64,000 nucleotides of DNA from NCBI GenBank assembly GCA_947627455.1, contig CANQWC010000001.1, forward strand, positions 1 to 64,000, written 5' to 3'. The position numbers and the translations under genes are program-made. The DNA comes from an uncultured Clostridia bacterium. Its GTDB lineage: Bacteria > Bacillota > Clostridia > Oscillospirales > Ruminococcaceae. Every line of letters begins with the position of its first letter. Positions within the stretch are counted from its first letter, which is position 1. The notes beneath the pieces are model-generated. The model was not told the origin of the DNA. It saw only the letters and a list, made by a program, of their open reading frames with translations, and ran no database searches. Below are positions 17,223 to 25,709 of this stretch, in pieces.

Positions 17223-20060
17223 ATGCCTTCAAACGAAATCGTAATAAAAGGCGCTCGCGAGCACAACCTCAAGAACGTCGACCTTGTAATCCCCCGCGAC
17301 AAGCTGATAGTCTTCACGGGCCTCTCGGGCTCGGGCAAGTCCAGCCTCGCCTTCGACACCATTTTTGCCGACGGCCAGCGCCGCTATATCGAGAGCCTTT
17401 CAAGCTATGCGCGAATGTTTTTGGGCCAGATGGACAAGCCCGACGTCGATTCCATCGAGGGCCTTTCTCCCGCGATATCCATCGACCAGAAGACCACGTC
17501 TAACAACCCGCGCTCGACGGTCGGCACCGTTACCGAGATATACGATTATCTAAGGCTTTTGTATGCCCGAATCGGCATACCCCACTGTCCCGTCTGCGGG
17601 AGAGAGATAAAGCGTCAGTCTGTCGACCAGATCGTCGATCAGGTCCTCGCGCTGCCCGAGGGCACGAAGATTCAGCTCCTTGCCCCGATAGTCAGGGGTA
17701 GAAAGGGCGAGTATCAGAAAGAGCTTGAAAACGCGCGGAAATCGGGCTATGTAAGGGTTCGGGTCGACGGCATCACCTACGACCTCTCCGAAAAGATCAC
17801 GATGGAGAAGAACAAGAAGCACAACATCGAGATCATCGTCGACCGCCTTGTGATAAAGGACGGAATACGTTCGCGCCTTTCCGACAGCATCGAGACGGTG
17901 ACGGGTCTTTCTGGCGGCCTTGTCGGTGTCGATGTCATCGGCGGCGATGAGCTTCTTTTCAGCCAGAATTACGCCTGCCCCGACCACGGCGTTTCTGTCG
18001 AGGAGCTCGCCCCGAGAATGTTTTCGTTCAACAACCCGTTCGGCGCATGCCCCGACTGCACGGGTCTCGGCGTATTCAGAAAGGTCGACGAGCGCCTCGT
18101 GATACCCAACGACGAGCTTTCTATCCGCGAGGGTGCTATCCGTGCCGACGGCTGGAACACGGTCGAAGCGGGCTCGATGACGATGATGTACTACGAAGCG
18201 ATATCAAAGGAATTCGGCATATCGCTCGACACCCCGATAAAGGACCTCGACCGCGACGCCGTAGACATTTTCCTCTACGGAACAGGCGACCGCAAGCTTA
18301 AATTCAAGCGCCCCGAGGAGTGGGGCGGGGGATATTGGATAACCCCGTTCGAGGGGGTAATAAACAACCTCGAGCGCCGCTACAAGTCCTCCGACAGCGA
18401 CGTCACCAAGGCGAAGATCGAGGAATACATGTCCGACGTCAAGTGCCACACCTGCCACGGCGACAGGCTCAAAAAAGAGAGCCTCGCGGTAACTGTCGGC
18501 GGGCTGAATATCGCCGACTTCACAAAGATGTCCATTTCCGAAGCCCTTGATTTTGTCGACGGCCTGAAGCTAACCGAGCGCGAAAGCCTCATCGGCGCTC
18601 AGATTTTAAAAGAGATCCGCTCCCGCCTGAGCTTCCTCAAAAATGTCGGCCTCGACTATCTCACCCTCTCCCGCTCATCGTCGACCCTTTCTGGCGGCGA
18701 GAGCCAGCGAATCCGCCTCGCGACCCAGATAGGTTCAATGCTGATGGGCGTCCTCTATATCCTCGACGAGCCCTCCATCGGCCTTCACCAGCGCGACAAT
18801 TCCAAGCTAATCGAGGCGTTAAAGCGCCTTCGCGACCTCGGCAACACGCTTATTGTCGTCGAGCACGACGAAGAGACGATGCTCTCGGCCGATTATATCG
18901 TCGATGTCGGCCCGGGCGCGGGAATACACGGCGGAAATATCGTCTGCGCGGGCACGCCCGAGGAAATAATGGCCTGCGACGCCTCAATAACGGGGCAGTA
19001 TCTCTCGGGCAAGCGCTCGATACCCGTCCCGACCTCACGCCGAAAGGGGAGCGGCGCGTTCTTAAAGGTCATCGGCGCAAAGGAAAACAACCTTAAAAAC
19101 ATCGACGTGGCTATCCCGCTCGGCACGTTCACCTGCGTAACGGGCGTCTCGGGCAGCGGCAAGAGCTCGCTCGTCAACCACATTATCTATAAAGAGCTCG
19201 CGAACAAGCTCAACCGTGCCCACACGGTCTCGGGTGAGTTCAAAAAAATCGAGGGCCTTGAGAACCTCGACAAGATAATAAACATCGACCAATCGCCGAT
19301 CGGGCGCACCCCGCGCTCGAACCCCGCGACCTATACAGGCGTTTTCGACGATATCCGAAACCTCTTCGCGATGACTCAGGAGTCGAAAATGCGCGGCTAT
19401 TCTGCGGGCAGATTCAGCTTCAACACCCGCGGCGGCCGCTGCGAGGCCTGTTCGGGCGACGGAATCTTAAAAATCGAGATGCATTTTCTCCCCGATGTCT
19501 ACGTTCCCTGCGAGGTCTGCAAGGGCAAGCGTTACAACCGCGAGACCCTTGAGGTCAGGTACAAGGGCAAGAACATCGCCGAGGTCCTCGACATGACGGT
19601 CGAGGAGGCATGCGCCTTCTTTGAAAACATGCCGAAGATCTACCGCAAGGTAAAAACAATGTTCGACGTCGGCCTCGGGTATATAAAACTCGGCCAGCCC
19701 TCGACGACGCTTTCGGGCGGCGAGGCCCAGCGCGTAAAGCTTGCGACAGAGCTTTCCCGCCGTGCGACGGGAAGAACCATTTATGTTTTAGACGAGCCCA
19801 CAACGGGCCTTCACGCCGACGATGTCTCGAAGCTCATCGACATGCTTCAGCAGCTCGCCGACGCGGGCAACACCGTGCTCGTCATCGAGCACAACTTAGA
19901 CGTAATCAAATCGGCCGATTATATCATCGACCTCGGCCCCGAGGGGGGCGTTCGCGGCGGAACGATCGTCGCGACGGGCACCCCCGAGGAGGTCGCGAAG
20001 AACAAAAATTCCTTTACGGGTCAGTATCTCAAACTCGCCCTGAACGGCTATAAAAAGTAA
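17223..20060 (+). CDS. uvrA: Excinuclease ABC subunit A
   Basis: A 945-aa damage-sensing ABC ATPase of nucleotide excision repair. Two nucleotide-binding domains are complete: Walker [10 protein letters not shown] near residue 32 and GVSGSGKSS near 640, with signatures [13 protein letters not shown] and [13 protein letters not shown]. Zinc modules are visible as [14 protein letters not shown] and [25 protein letters not shown] precedes ATG 17223. I found no clear promoter in the last 110 bases before it. Confidence 0.98.
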   Translation: MPSNEIVIKGAREHNLKNVDLVIPRDKLIVFTGLSGSGKSSLAFDTIFADGQRRYIESLSSYARMFLGQMDKPDVDSIEGLSPAISIDQKTTSNNPRSTVGTVTEIYDYLRLLYARIGIPHCPVCGREIKRQSVDQIVDQVLALPEGTKIQLLAPIVRGRKGEYQKELENARKSGYVRVRVDGITYDLSEKITMEKNKKHNIEIIVDRLVIKDGIRSRLSDSIETVTGLSGGLVGVDVIGGDELLFSQNYACPDHGVSVEELAPRMFSFNNPFGACPDCTGLGVFRKVDERLVIPNDELSIREGAIRADGWNTVEAGSMTMMYYEAISKEFGISLDTPIKDLDRDAVDIFLYGTGDRKLKFKRPEEWGGGYWITPFEGVINNLERRYKSSDSDVTKAKIEEYMSDVKCHTCHGDRLKKESLAVTVGGLNIADFTKMSISEALDFVDGLKLTERESLIGAQILKEIRSRLSFLKNVGLDYLTLSRSSSTLSGGESQRIRLATQIGSMLMGVLYILDEPSIGLHQRDNSKLIEALKRLRDLGNTLIVVEHDEETMLSADYIVDVGPGAGIHGGNIVCAGTPEEIMACDASITGQYLSGKRSIPVPTSRRKGSGAFLKVIGAKENNLKNIDVAIPLGTFTCVTGVSGSGKSSLVNHIIYKELANKLNRAHTVSGEFKKIEGLENLDKIINIDQSPIGRTPRSNPATYTGVFDDIRNLFAMTQESKMRGYSAGRFSFNTRGGRCEACSGDGILKIEMHFLPDVYVPCEVCKGKRYNRETLEVRYKGKNIAEVLDMTVEEACAFFENMPKIYRKVKTMFDVGLGYIKLGQPSTTLSGGEAQRVKLATELSRRATGRTIYVLDEPTTGLHADDVSKLIDMLQQLADAGNTVLVIEHNLDVIKSADYIIDLGPEGGVRGGTIVATGTPEEVAKNKNSFTGQYLKLALNGYKK

Positions 20061-20075
20061 AGCAGGAGGAAAACT

Positions 20076-20804
20076 ATGCGGCTTCTTATAATTCGCCACG
20101 GCGACCCCGACTACTCGATCGACAGCCTCACCGAAAAGGGTTGGCGTGAGGCCGAGCTTCTTTCCGAGAGGATCTCGAAGCTTGATGTAAAGGCATTTTA
20201 CTGTTCACCGCTCGGCAGAGCTCTTGACACCGCGAAGCCCACCCTTGAAAAAATGGGCCGCGAGGCAGAGATCTGCGACTGGCTCAGGGAGTTTTACTAT
20301 TGCAAAGTAAAGGTACCCGGGCGGGAAGAACCCGAAATATGCTGGGACTTTCTTCCCTCATTTTACACAAAGCAGGACGAGCTCTATGACCCCGTCCTGT
20401 TCAAAGAAACCGATTATATGCGCGAGGGGAATTACCCCGAGCTTTACAAAGCCGTCACCGACGGCCTCGACGCGCTTTTAGAGCGCCACGGCTACCGCCG
20501 AAACGGCAGATACTACGACGCCGTAAGCCCCAACCGCGACACGGTGGTGTTCTTCTGCCACTTCGGCATAGAGTGCCAGCTTTTGGGCCATATTCTGGGG
20601 CTTTCCCCCGTGATATTGGCCCAGAACTTCTGCGCCGCGCCGACATCAGTCACCACTCTCATCACCGAGGAGCGTGAAGAGGGCATCGCGATTTTCAGAA
20701 TGCAGAGTTTCGGCGACCTGTCCCATCTTTACGCCGCGGGCGAAGAGCCCGCCTTTGCCGCCCGCTTCTGCGAGAGGTACATCGACTTTGACGAGAGGCA
20801 CTGA
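20076..20804 (+). CDS. Histidine phosphatase family protein
   Basis: A 242-aa enzyme with the phosphohistidine motif LLIIRHGDPDY at residues 2-12 and a second catalytic histidine in FFCHFGIE near 165. The family spans phosphoglycerate mutases and broad phosphatases; the substrate is unknown. It lies 15 bases behind uvrA with a strong AGGAGG, so it is co-transcribed. Confidence 0.9.
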   Translation: MRLLIIRHGDPDYSIDSLTEKGWREAELLSERISKLDVKAFYCSPLGRALDTAKPTLEKMGREAEICDWLREFYYCKVKVPGREEPEICWDFLPSFYTKQDELYDPVLFKETDYMREGNYPELYKAVTDGLDALLERHGYRRNGRYYDAVSPNRDTVVFFCHFGIECQLLGHILGLSPVILAQNFCAAPTSVTTLITEEREEGIAIFRMQSFGDLSHLYAAGEEPAFAARFCERYIDFDERH

Positions 20805-20810
20805 AAAAGA

Positions 20811-20841
20811 AAAACGGCACGACAATCAGCCGCGCCGTTTT
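20811..20841. terminator. Bidirectional terminator between convergent genes
   Basis: AAAACGGC (20811-20818) pairs with GCCGTTTT (20834-20841), with CG/CG inner pairs. A-run and T-run flanks serve the phosphatase on the plus strand and the acidic protein on the minus strand. Confidence 0.85.
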
Positions 20842-20854
20842 AAAAATATTCGCT

Positions 20855-21397
20855 TTATTCCTCGAAATTATCCTTGACATCTTCGACAGCGTCCTCGACC
20901 TTGTCGGCGATGTCCTCGACAACGTCTTTAGCTGCGTCAGCCGCGTCCTCCGCGAGGTCGGCGATGTTCTCGGCGTCGATGTCGATATCGTCGCCGAAGC
21001 CGTAGTCGTCGCAGCTTCTCTCGGCAAGCTTATCCGCCATGAAGTCGGCAAATCTTCCCGCAAGCTCCGAAACCTTGTCAGATGCGACCACAACGCCGCC
21101 CATAACGCCGTTGATTATGTTGTCGACCGATTCTTTTATGTCGATCTTCGGGGTATGAACTTCAACATCTTCGTCTTCGGTATCGTCGTCATCGGTGTCG
21201 TCGGCGCTGATATCTTCCGCGATGTCGTCAGCGGCATCTTCAACGACATTTTCGATGGTCTCGAGGGGCTCCTCGTCCTCACATTCGTCGCAGGTGCATT
21301 CATCGGCCTCGCTGCTCTTTCTTGCGAGCGCGATTGCAAGCGCTGCTGTTGCGGCTGCCGCGCCAAGCCCCAAAGCTATCTTAAGAAAATTTCCCAT
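20855..21397 (-). CDS. Acidic membrane-anchored protein of unknown function
   Basis: A 180-aa protein not recognised as a named family. One N-terminal hydrophobic segment (about 5-25, FLKIALGLGAAAATAALAIA) is followed by a cysteine pair cluster (CTCDEC) near 34-39. The rest is very Asp/Glu-rich and amphipathic, with repeated DxxEDxAD-type heptad-like helices in the C-terminal 50 residues. The layout resembles YtxH-like envelope proteins, but that is only a guess. It has its own promoter and ribosome site. Confidence 0.75.
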   Translation of the reverse strand: MGNFLKIALGLGAAAATAALAIALARKSSEADECTCDECEDEEPLETIENVVEDAADDIAEDISADDTDDDDTEDEDVEVHTPKIDIKESVDNIINGVMGGVVVASDKVSELAGRFADFMADKLAERSCDDYGFGDDIDIDAENIADLAEDAADAAKDVVEDIADKVEDAVEDVKDNFEE

Positions 21398-21427
21398 AAT
21401 GTCAGATCCTTTCGCTTAATTTTAGAT

Positions 21428-21456
21428 ATTATACCATATATTTTTTGATTTTGCAA
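21428..21456 (-). promoter_or_regulatory. Sigma-A promoter of the acidic protein gene
   Basis: On the minus strand, TTGCAA (21456-21451), a 17-base spacer, TATAAT (21433-21428). Confidence 0.85.
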
Positions 21457-21464
21457 GACTTTTC

Positions 21465-22184
21465 CTAAATATTATTTGTTAAATTCATGATTATTGCCGC
21501 AACCGCTATCGGCGCGGTCTCTGTCCTGAGAATTCTGTCGCCGAGCCAGACGGGTATTAACCCTTCCGATGCCGCGATTTCGGCCTCGCTTTGTTCAAAC
21601 CCGCCCTCGGGGCCGATCAGAACCCCGACGCTTCCGCCGACAGGGTATTCAAGCTCTGAGAGCCGTTTTCCGCCCTTTTCATAGCAGATAAGCCCTAAAT
21701 CGAGCTTTTTCATTCTTTCGAGGCAGTTTTCAAAGCTTATTATCCCCGAAACCTGCGGAATAATACCGCGTCCCGACTGTTTTGCCGCCTCCAGAGAAAT
21801 TTTATTTAACCTTTCAAGCTTTTTTTCAAACTGATTTTTTTCGGGCCGAGATATACACCGCTTAGTCAGAACGGGCACGACCCCGACCGCGCCGAGCTCG
21901 ACCGATTTCTGAACGATGAGCTCAAGCTTGTCAAGCTTCGGAAGCGCCTGAAAGACCGTCAGCGAAATGTTCGGCTCCTTTGATTTTTCCGAGGAAATCA
22001 CCGAGCAGACGACCTCGCTGTCGGTTATTTTTTCAAGCCTGCAAAGAAAATCGACCCCGCCCGAACAGACCGTCACCTGCTCTCCGACCGCCATTCTGAG
22101 GCTTCGGCCGATGTGGCGCGCATCGTCGCCCGATATTATTATATTCCCGCCGACGGGCGCTTCGTCAACAAAAAATCTCGGCAA
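21465..22184 (-). CDS. rsmE: 16S rRNA m3U1498 methyltransferase RsmE
   Basis: A 239-aa SPOUT methyltransferase for U1498 of 16S rRNA. Motifs include GDDARHIGRSLRM (PUA-like part), VQKSVELGAVGVVPVLT, IGPEGGFEQSE and LGDRILRTETAPI in the knot. I set the start at TTG 22184, giving the canonical MPRFFV N-terminus nine bases after AGGGGA. A GTG three codons earlier (22193) is too close to that site. Confidence 0.93.
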   Translation of the reverse strand: MPRFFVDEAPVGGNIIISGDDARHIGRSLRMAVGEQVTVCSGGVDFLCRLEKITDSEVVCSVISSEKSKEPNISLTVFQALPKLDKLELIVQKSVELGAVGVVPVLTKRCISRPEKNQFEKKLERLNKISLEAAKQSGRGIIPQVSGIISFENCLERMKKLDLGLICYEKGGKRLSELEYPVGGSVGVLIGPEGGFEQSEAEIAASEGLIPVWLGDRILRTETAPIAVAAIIMNLTNNI

Positions 22185-22205
22185 CCGAATCACTCCCCTA
22201 ATTTA

Positions 22206-22234
22206 ATTATACAGCTTATTCGCCGAAAAGTCAA
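22206..22234 (-). promoter_or_regulatory. Sigma-A promoter of rsmE
   Basis: On the minus strand, TTGACT (22234-22229), a 17-base spacer, TATAAT (22211-22206). Confidence 0.8.
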
Positions 22235-22237
22235 TAT

Positions 22238-22350
22238 AGAAGTTAGAGGTTGATGTGGCCGATGCGGCCACATCAAGAAGACAGAAATTAGAGGTCAGAT
22301 GTCAGAATTTCAAGGTGTCGCCTACGGCGACGTTTTCAATACTGAGGATA
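22238..22350 (+). repeat. Intergenic repeat family 2, copy A
   Basis: Shared core: a hairpin (GTGGCC-gatgc-GGCCAC), then ATCAAGAAGACAGAA, a TTAGAGGTCAGA-type purine stretch, AATTTCAAGGTGTCGCC, and a small GTCGCC/GGCGAC hairpin. The same order occurs at 36967-37070 (plus) and 57678-57780 (minus). No gene is contained. Confidence 0.85.
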
Positions 22351-22373
22351 ACGTGTGCGGAATGGGCACTCCC

Positions 22374-22422
22374 GTTAGAGGTTAGAGGTTAGAGGTTAGA
22401 GGTTAGAGGATAGAGGATAGAG
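22374..22422 (+). repeat. 7-bp tandem repeat (GTTAGAG)
   Basis: Five perfect GTTAGAG units followed by two GATAGAG units. The unit is a fragment of the neighbouring family-2 repeat, so it probably arose by slippage within that repeat. Confidence 0.95.
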
Positions 22423-22483
22423 GTCAGAATTTTAAGGGGTTGTCTATGGGGACGGAAGCATTTAATTTGACGCCCGTTTCCTC

Positions 22484-22512
22484 TTGCAAAAGTCATAAAT
22501 ATGTGGTAATAT
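22484..22512 (+). promoter_or_regulatory. Sigma-A promoter of the dCMP deaminase-tsaEB operon
   Basis: TTGCAA (22484-22489), a 17-base spacer, TAATAT (22507-22512), about 65 bases before the start codon. Confidence 0.8.
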
Positions 22513-22577
22513 ATGTTTGGCTAAATATGTCGGCGGAGGAATCCGCCTTTAAAAAATTTTTCGGGAGGACGACCCTT

Positions 22578-23066
22578 ATGGAAAGACGGGACAAAATCAA
22601 TTATTATCTCGACATCGCCGATACCGTTTCGGCCCGCTCGACCTGCCTTCGCCGAAGATACGGCGCGGTGATCGTGAATCACGACCAGATTATCTCGACG
22701 GGCTATGTCGGCGCACCGAGGGGCAGGCAGAACTGCTGCGACCTCGGCGACTGCGTTCGCGAACGGCTTCAGGTCCCGAGAGGCGAGAGATATGAGCTCT
22801 GCCGCTCGGTTCATGCCGAGATGAACGCCATCATCAGCGCCCCTCGCGAGGAGATGATCGGGGCGACGATGTATCTTGTCGGGCGGGAGGTCTCGACAGG
22901 AGAATATATCAAAAATTCGGTGTGCTGCTCGCTTTGCAAGAGGGTTGTCATCAACAGCGGAATCGAGCGCGTTATCATCAGGGATAACGACAGCGACTAC
23001 CGAGTCATCGAGGTCATGGAGTGGATAATGAACGATGAATCGGTCAATGGGGAACGCGGTTACTGA
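22578..23066 (+). CDS. Deoxycytidylate (dCMP) deaminase family protein
   Basis: A 162-aa zinc deaminase. The zinc and catalytic signature is VHAEMNAI (His and Glu) with a downstream SVCCSLCKR cysteine motif. STCLRRRYGAVIV and STGYVGAPRG near the N-terminus fit dCMP deaminases (and ComEB), which make dUMP for thymidylate synthesis. I chose ATG 22578 from family alignment and GGGAGG nine bases upstream; the frame extends further but overlaps the promoter. Its stop overlaps the tsaE start by one base. Confidence 0.9.
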   Translation: MERRDKINYYLDIADTVSARSTCLRRRYGAVIVNHDQIISTGYVGAPRGRQNCCDLGDCVRERLQVPRGERYELCRSVHAEMNAIISAPREEMIGATMYLVGREVSTGEYIKNSVCCSLCKRVVINSGIERVIIRDNDSDYRVIEVMEWIMNDESVNGERGY

Positions 23067-23503
23067 TGGCTTATAAATATCGCACTGATTCTGTTGAGGA
23101 GACCGAGGAGCTCGGCAGAAAGATCGGCGAAAGGCTTCGCGAGGGCGACGTTATCGCCTTTCGGGGCGGCCTTGGCGCGGGAAAGACCGCGATGACCCGC
23201 GGAATAGCCCTCGGAATGGGCATTCGCGACGGGGTGAGCTCACCGACCTTCGCGCTTGTGAATGAATACGGCGGCGAGCCGAAGCTCTGCCACTTTGACA
23301 TGTACAGAATAAGCGGCGAGGCAGACCTTGAATCGACTGGTTTTTTTGACTATCTTGACGACGGCTGCGTGATCGCCGTTGAGTGGAGCGAGAACATCGC
23401 CGAGCTTCTCCCGAAGAACGCCACGACCGTTGATATCGCGGTTTTATCTGAAAATTCGCGGGAAATAACCGTTTACGGAGATGAGAGATTTGACTTTGAA
23501 TGA
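23066..23503 (+). CDS. tsaE: tRNA threonylcarbamoyladenosine biosynthesis ATPase TsaE
   Basis: A 145-aa P-loop protein of the t6A37 pathway. Walker A is GGLGAGKTAMTRG near residue 36. VSSPTFALVNEY and CHFDMYRI are family hallmarks, and VEWSENI lies near the C-terminus. It partners TsaB and TsaD; tsaB is adjacent here, while tsaD is not in the window. It overlaps both neighbours. Confidence 0.96.
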   Translation: MAYKYRTDSVEETEELGRKIGERLREGDVIAFRGGLGAGKTAMTRGIALGMGIRDGVSSPTFALVNEYGGEPKLCHFDMYRISGEADLESTGFFDYLDDGCVIAVEWSENIAELLPKNATTVDIAVLSENSREITVYGDERFDFE

Positions 23504-24209
23504 CACCGTTCTGGGGCTTGAGACCTCGGGGAAAATCGCCTCCTGCGCGATAATGAGCGGGGGAGTGCTCATCGCCGAGAACACCTTTCAGACAAAGCTG
23601 ACCCACTCCCAGGTGATTTTGCCGACGCTCAAGCGAACCCTCGGCGACGCGGGGCTTTCGCTCTCGGATATCGGGCTTTTTGCCGTCGCGGCGGGCCCGG
23701 GAAGCTATACGGGCCTGAGAATCGGCATCGCGGCAATAAAGGGCATATGCGCCCTCGGCAAGCCCTGCATCGGGGTTTCGACCCTCGAGGCGCTCGCGTT
23801 CGGGTGCGCCTCGGCAAGGGGTATGATTATCCCCGCGCTTTCGGCGAGGCAGGGCGTGGTCTACTTCGGGGGATATCTCTCGGACGGGATAACGCTTAAA
23901 CAGGAGCTTTCTGACAGGGTGGCCGATCAGGGCGAGCTCAAAGAGTTTGTCGATGGGCTTTCGGGCGATGTTGTCCTGACTGGCGACTGCGCCGAGCGGC
24001 TTAAGGCCGAGCTTTTCGCCGATGACGAGAGGGTCAGGGTCTCGCCGCCGAACGTGAGGCTTCAGAGCGCGTCCGGGGTGTGCATGGCAGCCCTTGCGCA
24101 TATTGATGAGGCGGGCAGCGCGGAAACGCTCTCGGCGAGATATCTTCAGAACACGATGGCTGAAAAGCTCAAGGACAGGGAGAAAGCAAATGAAGCGAAA
24201 AAGGCTTGA
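23481..24209 (+). CDS. tsaB: tRNA threonylcarbamoyladenosine complex subunit TsaB
   Basis: A 242-aa ASKHA-fold protein that dimerises with TsaD. Recognisable stretches are VLGLETSGKIASCAI, LTHSQVILPTLKRTL, and GPGSYTGLRIGIAAIKG. ATG 23481 directly abuts GGAG, which is too close for good initiation. An in-frame TTG at 23490 lies nine bases after it and may be the real start. It overlaps tsaE by 23 bases and the DUF402 gene by 20. Confidence 0.94.
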   Translation: MRDLTLNDTVLGLETSGKIASCAIMSGGVLIAENTFQTKLTHSQVILPTLKRTLGDAGLSLSDIGLFAVAAGPGSYTGLRIGIAAIKGICALGKPCIGVSTLEALAFGCASARGMIIPALSARQGVVYFGGYLSDGITLKQELSDRVADQGELKEFVDGLSGDVVLTGDCAERLKAELFADDERVRVSPPNVRLQSASGVCMAALAHIDEAGSAETLSARYLQNTMAEKLKDREKANEAKKA

Positions 24210-24795
24210 CCGAGATATCGGCTGGGGGTTCCAATATTTTCCGTATTATCAGCTGCGGCTCGATGTTGAGGGCTTTCACGGCCTCGCGAGCATGATCGAC
24301 ATAATCTCGGGCGAGGAGTTCTGCTGGGATTTTGAAAGAGCGGGAAAAGCTCCCGTCTCGGGCGGCGGAATGAAGTGGTTACAGCTCATTCCCGACGGAA
24401 AAAGCAGGCTCATCACCGCGATGTATAAGCCCGACGGCGCGCTGTCTGTCTGTTATATCGACATCATCGAGAGGATAGAATTCGACCCCGACGGCGTTGC
24501 GGCCTTTGTCGACAAATATCTTGATGTGGTTTTCACGCCTAACGGCGAGTATTCGGTTCTTGACCTTGATGAGCTTGACGCCGCACTGGCGAGCGGTGAC
24601 ATCACGAAAAATCAATATGATGCCGCCCTGAAAGAGGGAAAGGATATTCTTGACGAGCTCTGCGCTGATATTCCGAAGACCGTAGAACGCCTTGACAGAA
24701 TATTCTCGGCGGTATGTGATATAACAGCGAATGGCGCTGAACCGATGATGACAAAATATCAAAAAGAACTTATTGAAAGGGGACTTATAAAATGA
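24190..24795 (+). CDS. DUF402 domain-containing protein
   Basis: A 201-aa protein with the DUF402 (FomD-like barrel) pattern: WLQLIPDGKSRLITAMYKPDGALSVCYIDII, then DKYLDVVFTPNGEYSVLDLDELDAAL. Members include nucleoside phosphatase or hydrolase-like proteins; the substrate is unknown. The start at 24190 follows AGGGAGA. It overlaps tsaB upstream and rpiB downstream (ATGA), so it is an integral operon member. Confidence 0.85.
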   Translation: MKRKRLDRDIGWGFQYFPYYQLRLDVEGFHGLASMIDIISGEEFCWDFERAGKAPVSGGGMKWLQLIPDGKSRLITAMYKPDGALSVCYIDIIERIEFDPDGVAAFVDKYLDVVFTPNGEYSVLDLDELDAALASGDITKNQYDAALKEGKDILDELCADIPKTVERLDRIFSAVCDITANGAEPMMTKYQKELIERGLIK

Positions 24796-25232
24796 TAGGA
24801 ATTTCAAACGACCATGCCGCGGTCGAGCTTAAAATCGCGATTTGCGAGCACCTTAAGGAGAGGGGAATCGAGTTTATCGACTACGGTATCGCCGCGGGCG
24901 AGAAGATAGACTATCCCGACGCCGCCGAAAAGCCCTGCCGCGATATCGTCGCGGGGAAGATCGACAAGGCGATACTCCTCTGCGGAACGGGTATCGGCAT
25001 CTCGATCGCCGCGAACAAGATCAAGGGCATTCGCGCCTGCGCCTGTTCTGACGCCTTTTCTGCGAAGTATACCCGCCTTCACAACGACGCCAACTGCCTC
25101 TGCATGGGCGGCCGTGTCGTCGGCGCGGGCCTTGCCTGCGAGCTTGTCGACCTTTTCCTCGACACCGAATTCGAGGGCGGCAGGCATCAGCGCAGGGTGG
25201 ATAAAATCACTGCGCTGGAGAATGGGTATTGA
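24792..25232 (+). CDS. rpiB: Ribose-5-phosphate isomerase B
   Basis: A 146-aa RpiB/LacAB-type sugar isomerase of the pentose phosphate pathway. Visible features are the N-terminal ISNDHAAVELK phosphate-binding segment, the catalytic cysteine in LLCGTGIGISIAANK near residue 66, and HNDANCLCMGGRVVG. It starts within the stop of the DUF402 gene. The end of the gene faces mfd across a palindromic repeat element. Confidence 0.94.
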   Translation: MIGISNDHAAVELKIAICEHLKERGIEFIDYGIAAGEKIDYPDAAEKPCRDIVAGKIDKAILLCGTGIGISIAANKIKGIRACACSDAFSAKYTRLHNDANCLCMGGRVVGAGLACELVDLFLDTEFEGGRHQRRVDKITALENGY

Positions 25233-25240
25233 ATTCTAAA

Positions 25241-25709
25241 ATGAGCTATAACTAAAAGTTTTCGCTCAAGCCTTTCTCAAAAGGCTTGCAGGTTTCCAAA
25301 GGGCAGCGCCCTTTGGTCGCGACCGCAGTCGCGAAATCCCATACGCAGTGCGCTCCGCAAGGGGTGAATTGAAAAACAGCCCGGTGGGCTGTTTTGAAAG
25401 AGGGGACGCCCTGTAAGAGAGGGCGTCCCCTTTTGATTCGCAGCTCTGACAAGAGCTGCGCACATTGAGCCGCCGAGCTTCGCTCGGCGGTGGGGAGACC
25501 CCCGACGAGGGTCTCCCCACGCGAAAACTGTCCACCGGACAGATTTTCGCTCCCTTTCCTGCGTTTTTTCATTTTAAAAAGAGCACGCTCGGCCGCGTGC
25601 TCTTTTTAAAGATTTCGCACTCTGCGGAGTGCGACGAGGGGTTCTGCCCCCTCGACCCCTGCAAGCCTTTTGAGAAAGGCTTGAGCGAAAACTTTAAGTT
25701 ATCGCTCAT
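25241..25709. repeat. Hairpin-array element with long terminal inverted repeats, copy 2
   Basis: The whole gap between convergent rpiB and mfd is one symmetric element. The ends are inverted copies of about 50 bases, starting ATGAGC and containing AAAGTTTTCGCTCAAGCC and the hairpin AGCCTTT-CTC-AAAAGGCT, with only 2-3 mismatches. Between them lie about ten consecutive perfect hairpins, for example CCAAAGGGC-AGC-GCCCTTTGG, TCGCGACCGCAGTCGCGA, GGGGACGCCC..GGGCGTCCCC, CGCAGCTC..GAGCTGCG, GGGGAGACCC..GGGTCTCCCC and AAAAGAGCACG..CGTGCTCTTTT. No ORF is credible. The right end coincides with the mfd stop codon. Confidence 0.9.

Noticed and set aside
22374..22422. CRISPR-like array
   Set aside because: The units are only 7 bases with no spacers and no cas genes nearby; it is a simple tandem repeat.
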